Source: an uncultured bacterium (GTDB taxonomy: Bacteria > Planctomycetota > UBA1135 > GCA-002686595). Taken from it: DNA of 62,204 nucleotides. Each line of letters starts with the position of its first letter. The first letter of the stretch is position 1. Below, piece after piece: positions 1 to 8,470 of the stretch. Below the pieces are notes generated by a model that saw nothing but the letters and a program-made list of their open reading frames with translations, was not told where the DNA came from and made no database searches. The translations under genes and the position numbers were made by a program. Where the stretch lies: the NCBI GenBank assembly GCA_938083085.1, contig CALLKX010000031.1, forward strand, positions 1 through 62,204, written 5' to 3'.

Positions 1-57
1 GTCTGGCTGAAGGACCCTTCGGTCGCAGGCGTCGGCGCCGAGGTCCTCGAGGTCTGA
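1..57 (+). CDS. C-terminal end of a gene cut by the window edge
   Basis: Frame 1 from the first base stays open for 18 codons and ends in TGA at 55-57. It reads VWLKDPSVAGVGAEVLEV, with codon choice (GTC, CTC, GAG, GCC) like the real genes around it. The next gene, on the other strand, ends four bases later, so a tail-to-tail arrangement is natural. Too little is present to name the protein. Confidence 0.4.
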   Translation, partial: VWLKDPSVAGVGAEVLEV

Positions 58-61
58 GCTC

Positions 62-487
62 TCAGAGGCCCGCGGCCGCCTTGGCGCGCAGGATCTCCTC
101 GCGCGGCAGGTGCCAGTCTGTGGCGAAGTCGTCGCTACGGATCAGGTCGATGCCCTCCAAAAAGACGGCACTGACGATCTGACTGCCGTGAGCGATTCGG
201 ACGTTGACCTCGCCGTCGAGGTGGGCTCGGGTGGGCTCGGGGAACGAGAAGGCGTCGGGCGCGGACAGTCCATCCGCGAAGATGTTCTCTGCGGCCTCGT
301 CCCAGATCTCTGCGATGCCCTTGTCGTCCCTGACGTCGAAGGAACTCTCGTAGACGAGCTCCTCGCCTTGCCTGATCTCGAGCGAGAGCAGCCGCATGCC
401 CCAGGGGTGGCATCCCGAAGCCGTGAGCGCGAGGACGAGAGGGGTCAGCGCCAGGGGGATCTTGGCCAGGCGAGTGAGGAGCATCAT
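62..487 (-). CDS. small predicted lipoprotein
   Basis: The predicted protein has 141 residues. The start is taken at the first of two adjacent ATGs, because the segment that follows is a good lipoprotein signal: a short basic start, a hydrophobic stretch (PLALTPLVLALTASG) and Cys26. The open frame continues far upstream, but that part is Pro/Arg/Gly-rich and lacks protein-like composition. The mature part is acidic and soluble, with no motif I recognise; it ends in an amphipathic stretch (residues 128-140). The function is unknown. It is probably anchored at a membrane and is divergent from the lipoprotein gene at 812. Confidence 0.6.
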   Translation of the reverse strand: MMLLTRLAKIPLALTPLVLALTASGCHPWGMRLLSLEIRQGEELVYESSFDVRDDKGIAEIWDEAAENIFADGLSAPDAFSFPEPTRAHLDGEVNVRIAHGSQIVSAVFLEGIDLIRSDDFATDWHLPREEILRAKAAAGL

Positions 488-811
488 GGTGATGGAGGGT
501 GGGACCTGCGAGTCCTGGGTGTACGGGGCCGCCGAGGCGTTGGTGGCCACACTTGCCTGGTCTTTCTTGAGGGGCCCCGGCGGCAGCGCCCTCCGGCGGC
601 CGTTCGGGTCGAGGGACCAGCCGGCCCCTGCCAGTGGACAGGAATTCCGCGGGTCTGGGCGGGGGCATGGTCTCCGTTTGGAGACGGAACCCGACCCACC
701 TCGGAAACCCGCCGAAGTCTGGCGATGGAGCCCGTTGTTTCTGTTTCCATCGGCGTACCGATTGCCTTCAGATCTGCCTCTCGCAGAGGTGCCCCTTACC
801 CGGATCCATCC
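488..811. other. intergenic region between divergent lipoprotein genes
   Basis: This 324-base gap separates two divergently transcribed lipoprotein genes and must hold the promoters for both. The stretch around 733-775 is a little more AT-rich than its surroundings, but I cannot identify -35/-10 boxes, a hairpin or a small gene with confidence. Reading frames across it are antisense or extended shadows of the flanking genes. Confidence 0.4.
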
Positions 812-1324
812 ATGCTCCTGCGCCTGACCGCCGTCCTCGCCGCCTGCCTCGCTTCCTGTGCCTCCACGGAGGATGCGATTGCGCCGATCGGCGGCGCTCC
901 CCACTTCGACCAGATGGCCACCATGGTGGGTGAGTGGTATCGAACCGACGGGGAGGCCGGGGATGGACCGGTCATGATCTACGAGCTGGCTGCCAACGGG
1001 TCCGCCGTGGTCGAGCGCCTCTTCCCCGGCATGGAGAAGGAGATGGTCACCATGTACTACATGGACGGGGACCGGCTCATGCTCACGCACTACTGCGCCC
1101 TCGGGAACCAGCCCTCGATGGTCGCCACCGGCGGCGACGAGGCGTTGATCGAGTTCGACTTCAACGGGGCCTCGAACCTGGGCTCGCCGGACGAGACGCA
1201 CATGCATCAGCACACCGTGGCCTTCCTTGGCCCGGACCGGGTGGACGCCACCTGGGTCCTCTGGGACGGCGGTTCGGAGGCCGAGCGCCGGCTCTTCCCG
1301 GTGGAGCGGCGGAGGGCCCAGTGA
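812..1324 (+). CDS. conserved secreted lipoprotein, function unknown
   Basis: The protein has 170 residues. The ATG at 812 was chosen because it opens directly into a lipoprotein signal ending in LASC (Cys16); upstream codons in the same frame do not look coding. The mature part looks like a small beta-barrel type domain with a conserved-looking core (LFPGMEKEMVTMYYMDGD, then LTHYCALGNQP) that I associate with uncharacterised secreted proteins rich in planctomycetes. The His/Cys pair in THYCA and the His-rich segment THMHQH (residues 130-135) could bind metal or heme; this is inference only. It overlaps the next gene by four bases. Confidence 0.72.
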   Translation: MLLRLTAVLAACLASCASTEDAIAPIGGAPHFDQMATMVGEWYRTDGEAGDGPVMIYELAANGSAVVERLFPGMEKEMVTMYYMDGDRLMLTHYCALGNQPSMVATGGDEALIEFDFNGASNLGSPDETHMHQHTVAFLGPDRVDATWVLWDGGSEAERRLFPVERRRAQ

Positions 1325-1653
1325 CCACGGAGGCGGCGAGTTCCGGCCGCTCATGGCGGTGGGTCGCGCTCCTGGCGGCGCTCCATTTCCTCCTGTGGAT
1401 GCTGCTGTTCTTCGTCAGCCTCGACTTCGCGGCGGTGGATGACGAGGAACCCTGGCTCCTGAGCCAACTGGCCCTCCCGTTCGTCTGGCTCCTCGGCGTG
1501 CCGGGTTGGCCCGCTCTGTCCTGGCTCGCGGAGTCAGTCTTCACCGGCGAGGGCGTTCCGGACGCCCTGGAGTGGGGGGTGCTCCTGGGGAGCAGCCTGC
1601 TCTGGGGCATCGGTCTGGAGGCCATCCTCCGCCGCTGCCGTGCGCGAGGCTGA
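1321..1653 (+). CDS. small membrane protein
   Basis: A GTG start at 1321 overlaps the TGA of the preceding lipoprotein gene (GTGA) and gives a 110-residue protein. It has a hydrophobic segment near residues 13-32 (WVALLAALHFLLWMLLFFV), a second around 44-65 and a third near 85-100, and ends in a basic tail (RRCRARG). No family is recognised. The coupling suggests co-expression with the lipoprotein, perhaps in the same envelope function. Confidence 0.6.
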   Translation: MTTEAASSGRSWRWVALLAALHFLLWMLLFFVSLDFAAVDDEEPWLLSQLALPFVWLLGVPGWPALSWLAESVFTGEGVPDALEWGVLLGSSLLWGIGLEAILRRCRARG

Positions 1654-1875
1654 CCCACGACGCGGTGTGGCCGCTCCCTCAGCGCTCCGGTTCCAAGGGC
1701 GTAGCGTTGAGGCTGGTCGTTGTTAGGGCCGGCCCGGGGCGAGTCCTCGCCGGCTCGTCCGAGCGGAGAGAGTCGAGGATGACGAACGTCGAGGGGCGGG
1801 GCCCCATGGGTGACCCGCCCGCGCAGTCCCCGCGCCCACTCCACGGAGGGTGGCGATCTCGTTACGGTGGCGGCC

Positions 1876-3201
1876 ATGATCGCACTGAACTGCCTCGCGC
1901 CTGCCGTTCTTTCCCTGGCCCTCCAGGCAGGCACTTCCGCGGCGCCCGCCGGCGATCTCGACTCGATGCTCCCGGTGCGGCCGTGGGTGACCCTCGCGGC
2001 GGATGTCGAGGGCGGGCTGTGCGATCCAGGTGAGACCGTCCGCTTCACCGCAACCGTCGAGAACCGCGCGGACGCTGTGGCGCGGGTCACCGTCGGGTGG
2101 AGCGCGGAGTCGCTCGCTTTCGAGCCAGAGCTGCCGGCGCCGGAGGTCCTCGAGGTCCCGCCCCGGGGGACCGCGACGGCGGTGCTCCCCCTCGTCCTGG
2201 TGGGGCCGGGGTTCATGGACGTGACGGTGAGCGTGCTGGAGGAGGGGAGCACGCGCCCGCGGGTGCGCTGGCGCCGGGTGGGCTGTGCTCCGGCCGGAAT
2301 TCAGTACGAGCTGAGCCGAGCGTCTGACTTCGAGGCGTTCTGGGAGCGAACCCTCGAGGAGCTCGCCGCGGTGGACTCCGAGGTCGAGCTCCGAGAGGTC
2401 CCGGGCGAGCCAGGCGACGACTTCAAGCTGAGCGAGGTCACGCTCCGGAGCCTCGGTGGCGTCCGCGTGCGGGGTTGGCTCCAGGTTCCGAGGTCGGAGG
2501 GGCCCCACGCCGCGGTCCTGCGCGTCCCCGGCTACACGGAGAACATGCAGCCCATCGACGCCGTGGGGAACCGCATCGTCTTCTCGTTCAACATCCGCGG
2601 CCACGGTGGCAGCGTCCAGGACGTCCCCGCGGAGCCCGTCGACTACTGGCTCCGCGGCCTCGAGGACAAGGACGACTACTTCTACCGCGGCGCCTACATG
2701 GACTGCGTGCGGGCCATGGACTACCTCTGCTCACGGGATGACGTGGACCAGGATCGGTTGGCGGTCTGGGGCGCGAGCCAGGGGGGCGGCCTCGCCTTCG
2801 CCACTGCGGCGCTGGACCCGCGGGTGGACATCTGCCTCGCAGACATCCCGTGGCTCTGCCACTGGCGGGGGCTGATGACGCTCCTCATCGACCAGGACGT
2901 GAAGGACCTCGCGGCGTGGCTCGCAGCGGACCCGGGCCGCTCGCGAGCCAGCGCCCTCGAGACGCTGAGCTACTTCGACACCATGAACCTCGCGGACCGG
3001 ATCACGTGTCGGACCCTCATGGGCGTCGGACTTCAGGACGCGATCTGTCCCCCTGAGACCAGCTTCGGGACCTTCAACCGGGTGAAGGGCGAGAAGGACT
3101 TCCGCATCTACGAGGACCAGGGGCATGGTCTCGCTGCGGAACACTACAGCTGGGCGCTGGCGGGACTCGCCGAGGTCCTCGGCCCAGCCGAAGGGGGGTG
3201 A
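1876..3201 (+). CDS. secreted AXE1-family alpha/beta-hydrolase (acetyl xylan esterase-like)
   Basis: The protein has 441 residues and an N-terminal signal peptide (residues 1-25, ending SAAPA). Residues 35-135 form a beta-rich, Ig-like N-terminal module; residues 145-435 are an alpha/beta-hydrolase of the acetyl xylan esterase (AXE1) type. The nucleophile elbow is WGASQGG (Ser301), the acid is probably the Asp of LQDAICPP, and the catalytic His lies in DQGHGL. The family removes acetyl groups from xylan, other acetylated sugars or cephalosporins. The ATG at 1876 is preferred over an upstream in-frame ATG because it begins the signal peptide. Exact substrate is not predictable. Confidence 0.85.
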   Translation: MIALNCLAPAVLSLALQAGTSAAPAGDLDSMLPVRPWVTLAADVEGGLCDPGETVRFTATVENRADAVARVTVGWSAESLAFEPELPAPEVLEVPPRGTATAVLPLVLVGPGFMDVTVSVLEEGSTRPRVRWRRVGCAPAGIQYELSRASDFEAFWERTLEELAAVDSEVELREVPGEPGDDFKLSEVTLRSLGGVRVRGWLQVPRSEGPHAAVLRVPGYTENMQPIDAVGNRIVFSFNIRGHGGSVQDVPAEPVDYWLRGLEDKDDYFYRGAYMDCVRAMDYLCSRDDVDQDRLAVWGASQGGGLAFATAALDPRVDICLADIPWLCHWRGLMTLLIDQDVKDLAAWLAADPGRSRASALETLSYFDTMNLADRITCRTLMGVGLQDAICPPETSFGTFNRVKGEKDFRIYEDQGHGLAAEHYSWALAGLAEVLGPAEGG

Positions 3202-3338
3202 AGGCGCTTGGGGAGGGGGCTTTGTCGTTCGAGACGGCGCTCGCGGACTCTTCGGCTACGGTGGATCAACGCCATTCCGCGTACGTCTACCAGCGAGCGC
3301 CAGCGGCCGAGCGGGGACTTGGCGAGGAGATCCGCACC

Positions 3339-5180
3339 ATGAACAAGACCATCATTCGCCTTGCGGCAGCGCTGACCCTCGCTGGAGCCACGATCTCCAT
3401 GTGGGGGGCACTCCCGTCCACTGCGCCCCAGGATGCGAGCGGGGTCCACGAACTCAGCGAGTTCCGGGACAACGGGCGAGGTCGGCTGGACGAGGCGCTC
3501 CGGGTCCTCGGCCGCGAGACGCGGGCCGTGATCCGGGTGGACATCGACGACGTCTTGCATGGAGCTCTGAAGGTCCCACCGAACATCGCGCTCGTGCACG
3601 AGGGCGCCTCATTGATCGATCTCGCGGGGCAGCGACTGGAGATCGCTGGATCGTTCGATGCGACTCAGGCGCAGATCTTCTTCGGAGTGGGCAAGGTGTC
3701 CTTGGCGCCGGGGAGCACCCGCCAGGTCCTCCCGCAGTGGTGGGGAGGCAACGACTCCGACAGCGTGCAGGCGGCCATGGATGTCGCCCTCGCGTGCGGC
3801 GCCGAGGTCTTCCTTCCCGCTGGGTCCTACACGTTCGATTCGACGGTCGAGGCCTACTTCGAGGACACGGACTTCAACGCTCAGGCGCTCAAGGTGCGCG
3901 GGGATGGCCCGGGGCGGACGGTCATTGAGAACCGGGTCGCGAGCGGCGCCGCGTTCTACTTCGGCACGCGGAATCCTATCGCTCAGCAGGCGTGGTTCCT
4001 GACGGTCGAAGGGCTCGAGGTGACGAGCCGGTCCGGAAGGGGCCAGTGTGGTATCGAGGTCGAGGACGTCTGGAACGGTAGGATCTCGGACTGCCTGATC
4101 AGCGATCAGGCCGTGGACGGCCTCGTCATGCGGGCCGATCAGAATGACTTCGGGCTGCCCAAAACCTGGACGATCGAGCGGTCACTGATCGTGCGGAACG
4201 GTCGCTACGGCATCTACATGGGCGCTGCCGGCGCGGGCTCGGTGGCCTACAACGTCACGCTGGATCAACTCGACATCGAGCTGAACGGACAGGGCGGCGT
4301 CTACGCGGCCGCGGAGCTGTCGCGGATCACGAACTCGATCATCGCCAACAATGGCACCGGGCCGAACTCCCACGGCGGCATCCACATGACGGGCGACACG
4401 GGCTATCGCGCCTATGCCAACGCCATCTCTGGATGCGGCTTCGAGGCGAACGTCCCGTACGACATCTACGCTGACCGGGTCGCCAATCTGACGCTGGCGC
4501 GCAACGATCACAGCCGAATCCAGGCCACCTCAGGCGCGAGCCAGGACGCCTTTGTTCGCCTCGACGGGCCGGAGGGAGCGTTCAACGTGCTCGTCGCGCA
4601 CAACCAGTTCTCCTCCGGGATCCAGAGCCCGTTCACCGCCATCGTGGGCGGCCCCGGGCTGGAGAGCATCGAGCTGGACAATAACCGCTTCAACCTCGAG
4701 GCCGGGAACGAGCGGGCAGACTTCGGGAGCACGACGAAGTCGACGTACCGGTCGCTTGGCGACTCCGTCTTGACCAATCAGTCGCTCTCCTTTGCGGCAG
4801 CCCAGACCAGCGTAGGTGACGTGAAGTTGGCGCGGGGCGGGCCGGGCATCCTCTCCGTGGACGGGATCGCGACGCGGATGCAGTCGGTCACTTCGAACAA
4901 CGGCGCGCTCGCGCTGGATTGCAGCCAGGGCCTGACGGTGCTGCACTCCCTCACCGAGAACACGACCATTCAGGTCCCAGCGAACCCGGTCGCTGGGGCG
5001 ATCTTGAACCTCTCGATCTTCCAGCCCCCCGGCGCGGCGCACAGCATCGGCTTCAAGCCGATCTTCAAGGTGGCGGACCCTCTCACGGCGAGCGGCGGCC
5101 ACTTCTCCACGACCCGCTTCCTCTTCACGGGCCTCTACTGGGTCCAGCTCGGCGCGGCCGCGATCGACGCGCCGCTCTGA
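3339..5180 (+). CDS. secreted right-handed beta-helix protein (pectate lyase superfamily)
   Basis: The protein has 613 residues. The ATG at 3339 has a GAGGAG nine bases upstream, one of the few clear ribosome binding sites in the window, and opens into a signal peptide ending near residue 30. Residues 130-180 (VLPQWWGGNDSDSVQAAMD, then AEVFLPAGSYTF) match the start of the Pectate_lyase_3 fold seen in polysaccharide lyases and phage tailspikes. Residues 190-500 show successive parallel-beta-helix rungs with many ISDC, ITNSIIANN and LTLARND type turns. It probably binds or cuts an extracellular polysaccharide. Catalytic residues cannot be assigned by eye. Confidence 0.8.
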   Translation: MNKTIIRLAAALTLAGATISMWGALPSTAPQDASGVHELSEFRDNGRGRLDEALRVLGRETRAVIRVDIDDVLHGALKVPPNIALVHEGASLIDLAGQRLEIAGSFDATQAQIFFGVGKVSLAPGSTRQVLPQWWGGNDSDSVQAAMDVALACGAEVFLPAGSYTFDSTVEAYFEDTDFNAQALKVRGDGPGRTVIENRVASGAAFYFGTRNPIAQQAWFLTVEGLEVTSRSGRGQCGIEVEDVWNGRISDCLISDQAVDGLVMRADQNDFGLPKTWTIERSLIVRNGRYGIYMGAAGAGSVAYNVTLDQLDIELNGQGGVYAAAELSRITNSIIANNGTGPNSHGGIHMTGDTGYRAYANAISGCGFEANVPYDIYADRVANLTLARNDHSRIQATSGASQDAFVRLDGPEGAFNVLVAHNQFSSGIQSPFTAIVGGPGLESIELDNNRFNLEAGNERADFGSTTKSTYRSLGDSVLTNQSLSFAAAQTSVGDVKLARGGPGILSVDGIATRMQSVTSNNGALALDCSQGLTVLHSLTENTTIQVPANPVAGAILNLSIFQPPGAAHSIGFKPIFKVADPLTASGGHFSTTRFLFTGLYWVQLGAAAIDAPL

Positions 5181-5194
5181 GCAGCCTTCGGGTG

Positions 5195-5224
5195 CAGGGT
5201 CCGCTGGCGCAGGGTCCGCTGGCT
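5195..5224. repeat. two tandem 15-base units
   Basis: The unit cagggtccgctggcg occurs twice head to tail with one change in the last base. It lies 14 bases after the stop of the beta-helix gene, in the gap between two convergent genes. It is non-coding here. It has the same 15-base period as repeats at 12321, 23192, 47401 and 61903. Confidence 0.85.
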
Positions 5225-5292
5225 TGGGGGCACCGGCGCGTGGGTGGGTCGACGTGAGGGGCGGCCGCGCGCGCAGCGCGGACCGGCCATGG

Positions 5293-6558
5293 TCACAGGA
5301 CGACGCCGAGGGGCGTCGGCACGTGCCCCTCGAACACGAATCCGAGGTCGCTCCCGCCGACTCCGGCTGTCAGGATCTCCGCGAGCACGTCGCGGTAGTC
5401 CGTCTCGACCCGCAGGTCGCCTTCGTCCAGGGCCGTGGGCGCCAGCGTGGGCCAGGGCCCGTGGACCTGGCCGCCCTGGACTCCCCTGCCCATCACCATC
5501 ATGAGGCCGCCGCTGCCGTGGTCGGTGCCGCCGCTTCCGTTCTCGGCAGCGCGCCGGCCGAACTCGCTCTTGGCGTAGAGGACGTAGCGGTCCTGCATGC
5601 CCTGCATGTCGAGGTGGAAGGCCTCGAGTGCGGCGGAGAGGTCCATGAGCATCTCTGCCAGCTTGCCGTCGAGGGGACCCTGGTCGTCGTGGTGGTCCCA
5701 GCCGCCGTAGTCGTGGTGGACGACCTCGAGGCCGATGTCCGCCTTGATCATCGCGGCGGTGTTGCGCATCACCGTGCCAAACGGGCTCGCCGGATAGACG
5801 GCGCCGTTGGCGGGGACGTAGCCCTCGAAGTTGGCGGTCTCCAGCAAGTCGATGGAGTCGAGCGACGCCGCGGCCGCGGGGGCCAGCGGGGGGATCGTCC
5901 CCGCGTAGGCGTTGGCGATCGCCGTGCGCCTCGCGGCGGCGGAGGTCGGGTCGCCCGGAAAGGCGAAGTCGGCCGGGTCGCGGATAGGCAGCGTGGCGGG
6001 GGCGGCGGCGAGGACCCGCGGCAGGAGCTGGTCGAGGGCGACGGCTCGCAGGCTGCCGTTGCCGGCGGGGCTGACCGCCTGCAGGTGACGCGCGAGCCAC
6101 CCGGAGGTCACGGTGGTCGCCGGCTGGTCCGGCTGGCCGAGCTCCATGGAGCGCATGGCGTCGAAGTGGCTGCGGGTCGGGTCTGGAGAGCCGCAGGCGT
6201 GGACGAACGCGAGCCCGCCGGACTGGAACGGCGTCAGGAGCCCCGACGCGTTGGGGTTCAGCCCGAAGTAGCCGTCCAGGTCGAGCGCGCCGTTGGCCGC
6301 GCCCGGCGCGGGGACGGCGAGGCTCGGCCGCAGGGAGTAGAGGTTCGCATCACCGTGGGGCACGACGACCGAGAGTCCGTCCATCGCCCCCCGCAGGAAG
6401 ATCCCCACGAGGCAGGGGCGCTGGAGCCCGCGCCGGGTCCCCTGTGCGAAGACCGTGCGCGGGAAGAGCAGTGACGCCGCACCAGCGGCCGCGCTCGCCC
6501 CCAGGAAGCCTCGTCTCGAGAGGTGTTCGTACTCTTCGCAGCTATGGTCTTTCTTCAT
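5293..6558 (-). CDS. DUF1501 family exported protein
   Basis: The protein has 421 residues and a twin-arginine signal (SRRGFLGASAAAGAA). The following region LVGIFLRGAMDGLSVVVPH and the later HHDYGGWDHH and KSEFGRR stretches are the landmarks of the DUF1501 family, relatives of sulfatase/alkaline-phosphatase-fold proteins. It lies 27 bases downstream of the DUF1800 gene on the same strand, the standard two-gene arrangement in Planctomycetes and some other bacteria. The molecular role of the pair is not established. The Tat signal implies export in folded form. Confidence 0.93.
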   Translation of the reverse strand: MKKDHSCEEYEHLSRRGFLGASAAAGAASLLFPRTVFAQGTRRGLQRPCLVGIFLRGAMDGLSVVVPHGDANLYSLRPSLAVPAPGAANGALDLDGYFGLNPNASGLLTPFQSGGLAFVHACGSPDPTRSHFDAMRSMELGQPDQPATTVTSGWLARHLQAVSPAGNGSLRAVALDQLLPRVLAAAPATLPIRDPADFAFPGDPTSAAARRTAIANAYAGTIPPLAPAAAASLDSIDLLETANFEGYVPANGAVYPASPFGTVMRNTAAMIKADIGLEVVHHDYGGWDHHDDQGPLDGKLAEMLMDLSAALEAFHLDMQGMQDRYVLYAKSEFGRRAAENGSGGTDHGSGGLMMVMGRGVQGGQVHGPWPTLAPTALDEGDLRVETDYRDVLAEILTAGVGGSDLGFVFEGHVPTPLGVVL

Positions 6559-6585
6559 CTTAGGTTCCTCTTGGTGAGCGTCGGC

Positions 6586-8031
6586 TCAGATCCACTGGGT
6601 GCTGGGGAGAGAGAGCGCGAGCGCCACGGCCTCGCGCGCCACGTCGCCGTTGAAGGCGGCTTGCGAGTCGATGAAGCTCTGGACCTCGGCGACGTCTCCG
6701 AGGGTCATCCTGCCGCCGGTGAGGTGCCGGCTCAGCGCGCTGGCGCGCCGGGACGGGGCGACGCCGGTGAAGATCGAGATCAGGGAGGCGTTGGGAATGG
6801 TGGCGCCAGCGAGGGCGCCGTCGAGGAGGGCCGTCGCGAAGCTCCAGCGCGGCAGCAGGTTCGCGCCCCAGGCGCCCAGCGCGTCCGGGTAGCCGTTGGG
6901 CGCTGGCCAGTCGAAGGGAGCGTGCCCCATGGCCTTCGTCGCCGCCACGAGGTCGGCGAGCCCCTGGGGCGTCGAGGCCAGGGTTCCACCTGCGCTGCGG
7001 ATGGCGCCGATGGCCATGTGCATGGGGCGCCGGAGTTTCAGCTGCTGCCACACCTGGCTCTCCTCGAAGGAGCGCCTCGAGAGCACCGCGCGCACCGTCT
7101 CGGCGATGTCCCCCGAGGTGGCGGTGAAGACCGCCGCCACACGATCAACCGTGGCGGTCGGCGGTTCGTAGCAGAGGAAGAACACGCAGAGCTTCTCGGC
7201 GAGCCGGCGGGCGGTGCTCGGATGGAACGCGAGCAGGTCGAGGACGGTCTCGCCATCCTGCTGACCGCCGCCGGCGGGGATGCTCTGGCCCAGGACGACC
7301 TTCGCCCCGTTGTCATGGGTCGAGGGGTTGAAGACGAACTCGCCCACGTTCGGGTGTCCCGGGGGATGGATCGTCCAGCCTGTGAGGCACCGGGCGACCT
7401 CCTGGACGTCCTGCTCGGTGTATCCCGCGTCGGTGCCCAGGGTGTGCAGCTCCATCAGCTCCCTGGAGTAGTTCTCGTTCGGCGCGGCGGCGACGCTGGT
7501 GGCGTTGTCGAGGTAGATCAGCATCGCTCCGCTCTTCGCCGAAGCGCTCAGGAGCTCCCTGAAGTCGCCGAAGGCGTGCCGCCGGACGACCTCGCGGTCG
7601 TCGACCACCTTCAGGAAGGAGATGGGGCCGTCCCCGTAGACGTTGAAGTGGTCCGTCCAGAACTCGACCATCCGCTCCAGGAGCTGGCGTCGCGACGTGG
7701 CGGCGCGCAGGAGCCGGGCGGCCTGGAGGATCCGCTTGATCTCGCCGTCGGCGCCATTCTGCCCCGTGAACGCGGCGGAGAGCTCGGCCACGCTCATCCC
7801 CAGGTACGGGATGGCGGCGAGCTGCGCGTCGAGTTGGGAGTCGTCGATCGAGGCCGGATCCAGCTGCTCGTCCCGCCACGTCTCGAAGCCCATGGCCTCG
7901 GCTCGGGAGTGTTCCTCGGCCGTGTAGCCGAAGGTGGCCCGATGGACGAGGGCGAGCAGATCATCCCGAAGGAGCGGAGGGCGCTCGGGGCCGATCGGGA
8001 CGGAGGTGGCGGCTCTGGTGATCTGGGGCAT
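6586..8031 (-). CDS. DUF1800 family protein
   Basis: The protein has 481 residues. Landmarks of DUF1800 are present: LVHRATFGYT near the N terminus, ERMVEFWTDHFNV (residues 118-130), YLDNATSVAAAPNENYSRELMELHTLG split over residues 175-200, and VARCLTGWTI. It is the first gene of the DUF1800-DUF1501 transcription unit, with the partner 27 bases downstream. No obvious signal peptide is seen at the chosen start, whereas the partner has a Tat signal; co-export with the partner is possible but is inference. Confidence 0.93.
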   Translation of the reverse strand: MPQITRAATSVPIGPERPPLLRDDLLALVHRATFGYTAEEHSRAEAMGFETWRDEQLDPASIDDSQLDAQLAAIPYLGMSVAELSAAFTGQNGADGEIKRILQAARLLRAATSRRQLLERMVEFWTDHFNVYGDGPISFLKVVDDREVVRRHAFGDFRELLSASAKSGAMLIYLDNATSVAAAPNENYSRELMELHTLGTDAGYTEQDVQEVARCLTGWTIHPPGHPNVGEFVFNPSTHDNGAKVVLGQSIPAGGGQQDGETVLDLLAFHPSTARRLAEKLCVFFLCYEPPTATVDRVAAVFTATSGDIAETVRAVLSRRSFEESQVWQQLKLRRPMHMAIGAIRSAGGTLASTPQGLADLVAATKAMGHAPFDWPAPNGYPDALGAWGANLLPRWSFATALLDGALAGATIPNASLISIFTGVAPSRRASALSRHLTGGRMTLGDVAEVQSFIDSQAAFNGDVAREAVALALSLPSTQWI

Positions 8032-8470
8032 GGGCAGTGGGCTCGCAAGAGAGCGGCGTCGGGTCAGCGGTCTCGTCCTGGAACCGCTCGCCGCTCCGGA
8101 GGTATCGCACCAAAGGGCGGATTAGTTCCCGCTGCCGGGCGGGGACGATGCGCGAAGGGGGACGCAGCGGCCGCCACGATCGCCGACCCCGGATCTCGAG
8201 ACTGTGGGGGCCTCGGTCGTTGCCGCTGGCGGCGGCAGGGCGGCGGCGCTGGAGCGGGCGTCGCCTGGTCCTCCTGCGTGGAGCCTCCGTGCCGTGCAGC
8301 CGGAGCGGTGCAGCATGCTCCCATCAGGCTTGGGTTGGGACCCCTGACGGCGGAGGGACCTGGTCCAAATCTCACCCACCGGTTGGGCCCGGAACCATGG
8401 CCAGAGCCGTCTCGGGCGATGGAGGTGCGGCCTCCGGGCGGAAGTCGAAGGGCCGTTGGAAGGGCCTCGT
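8032..8470. other. 439-base intergenic region without a recognisable gene
   Basis: This gap lies between the start of the DUF1800 gene and the stop of the DUF2130 gene, both on the minus strand, so it should contain the promoter of the DUF1800-DUF1501 unit and the end of the DUF2130 transcript. Frames that cross it have Arg/Pro/Gly-rich translations typical of non-coding GC-rich DNA. I see no tRNA-like fold, strong inverted repeat or tandem repeat. Confidence 0.4.

Noticed and set aside
5224..6474. Long plus-strand open frame opposite the DUF1501 gene
   Set aside because: It is the antisense shadow of a well-recognised gene in GC-rich DNA; its translation has no family features.
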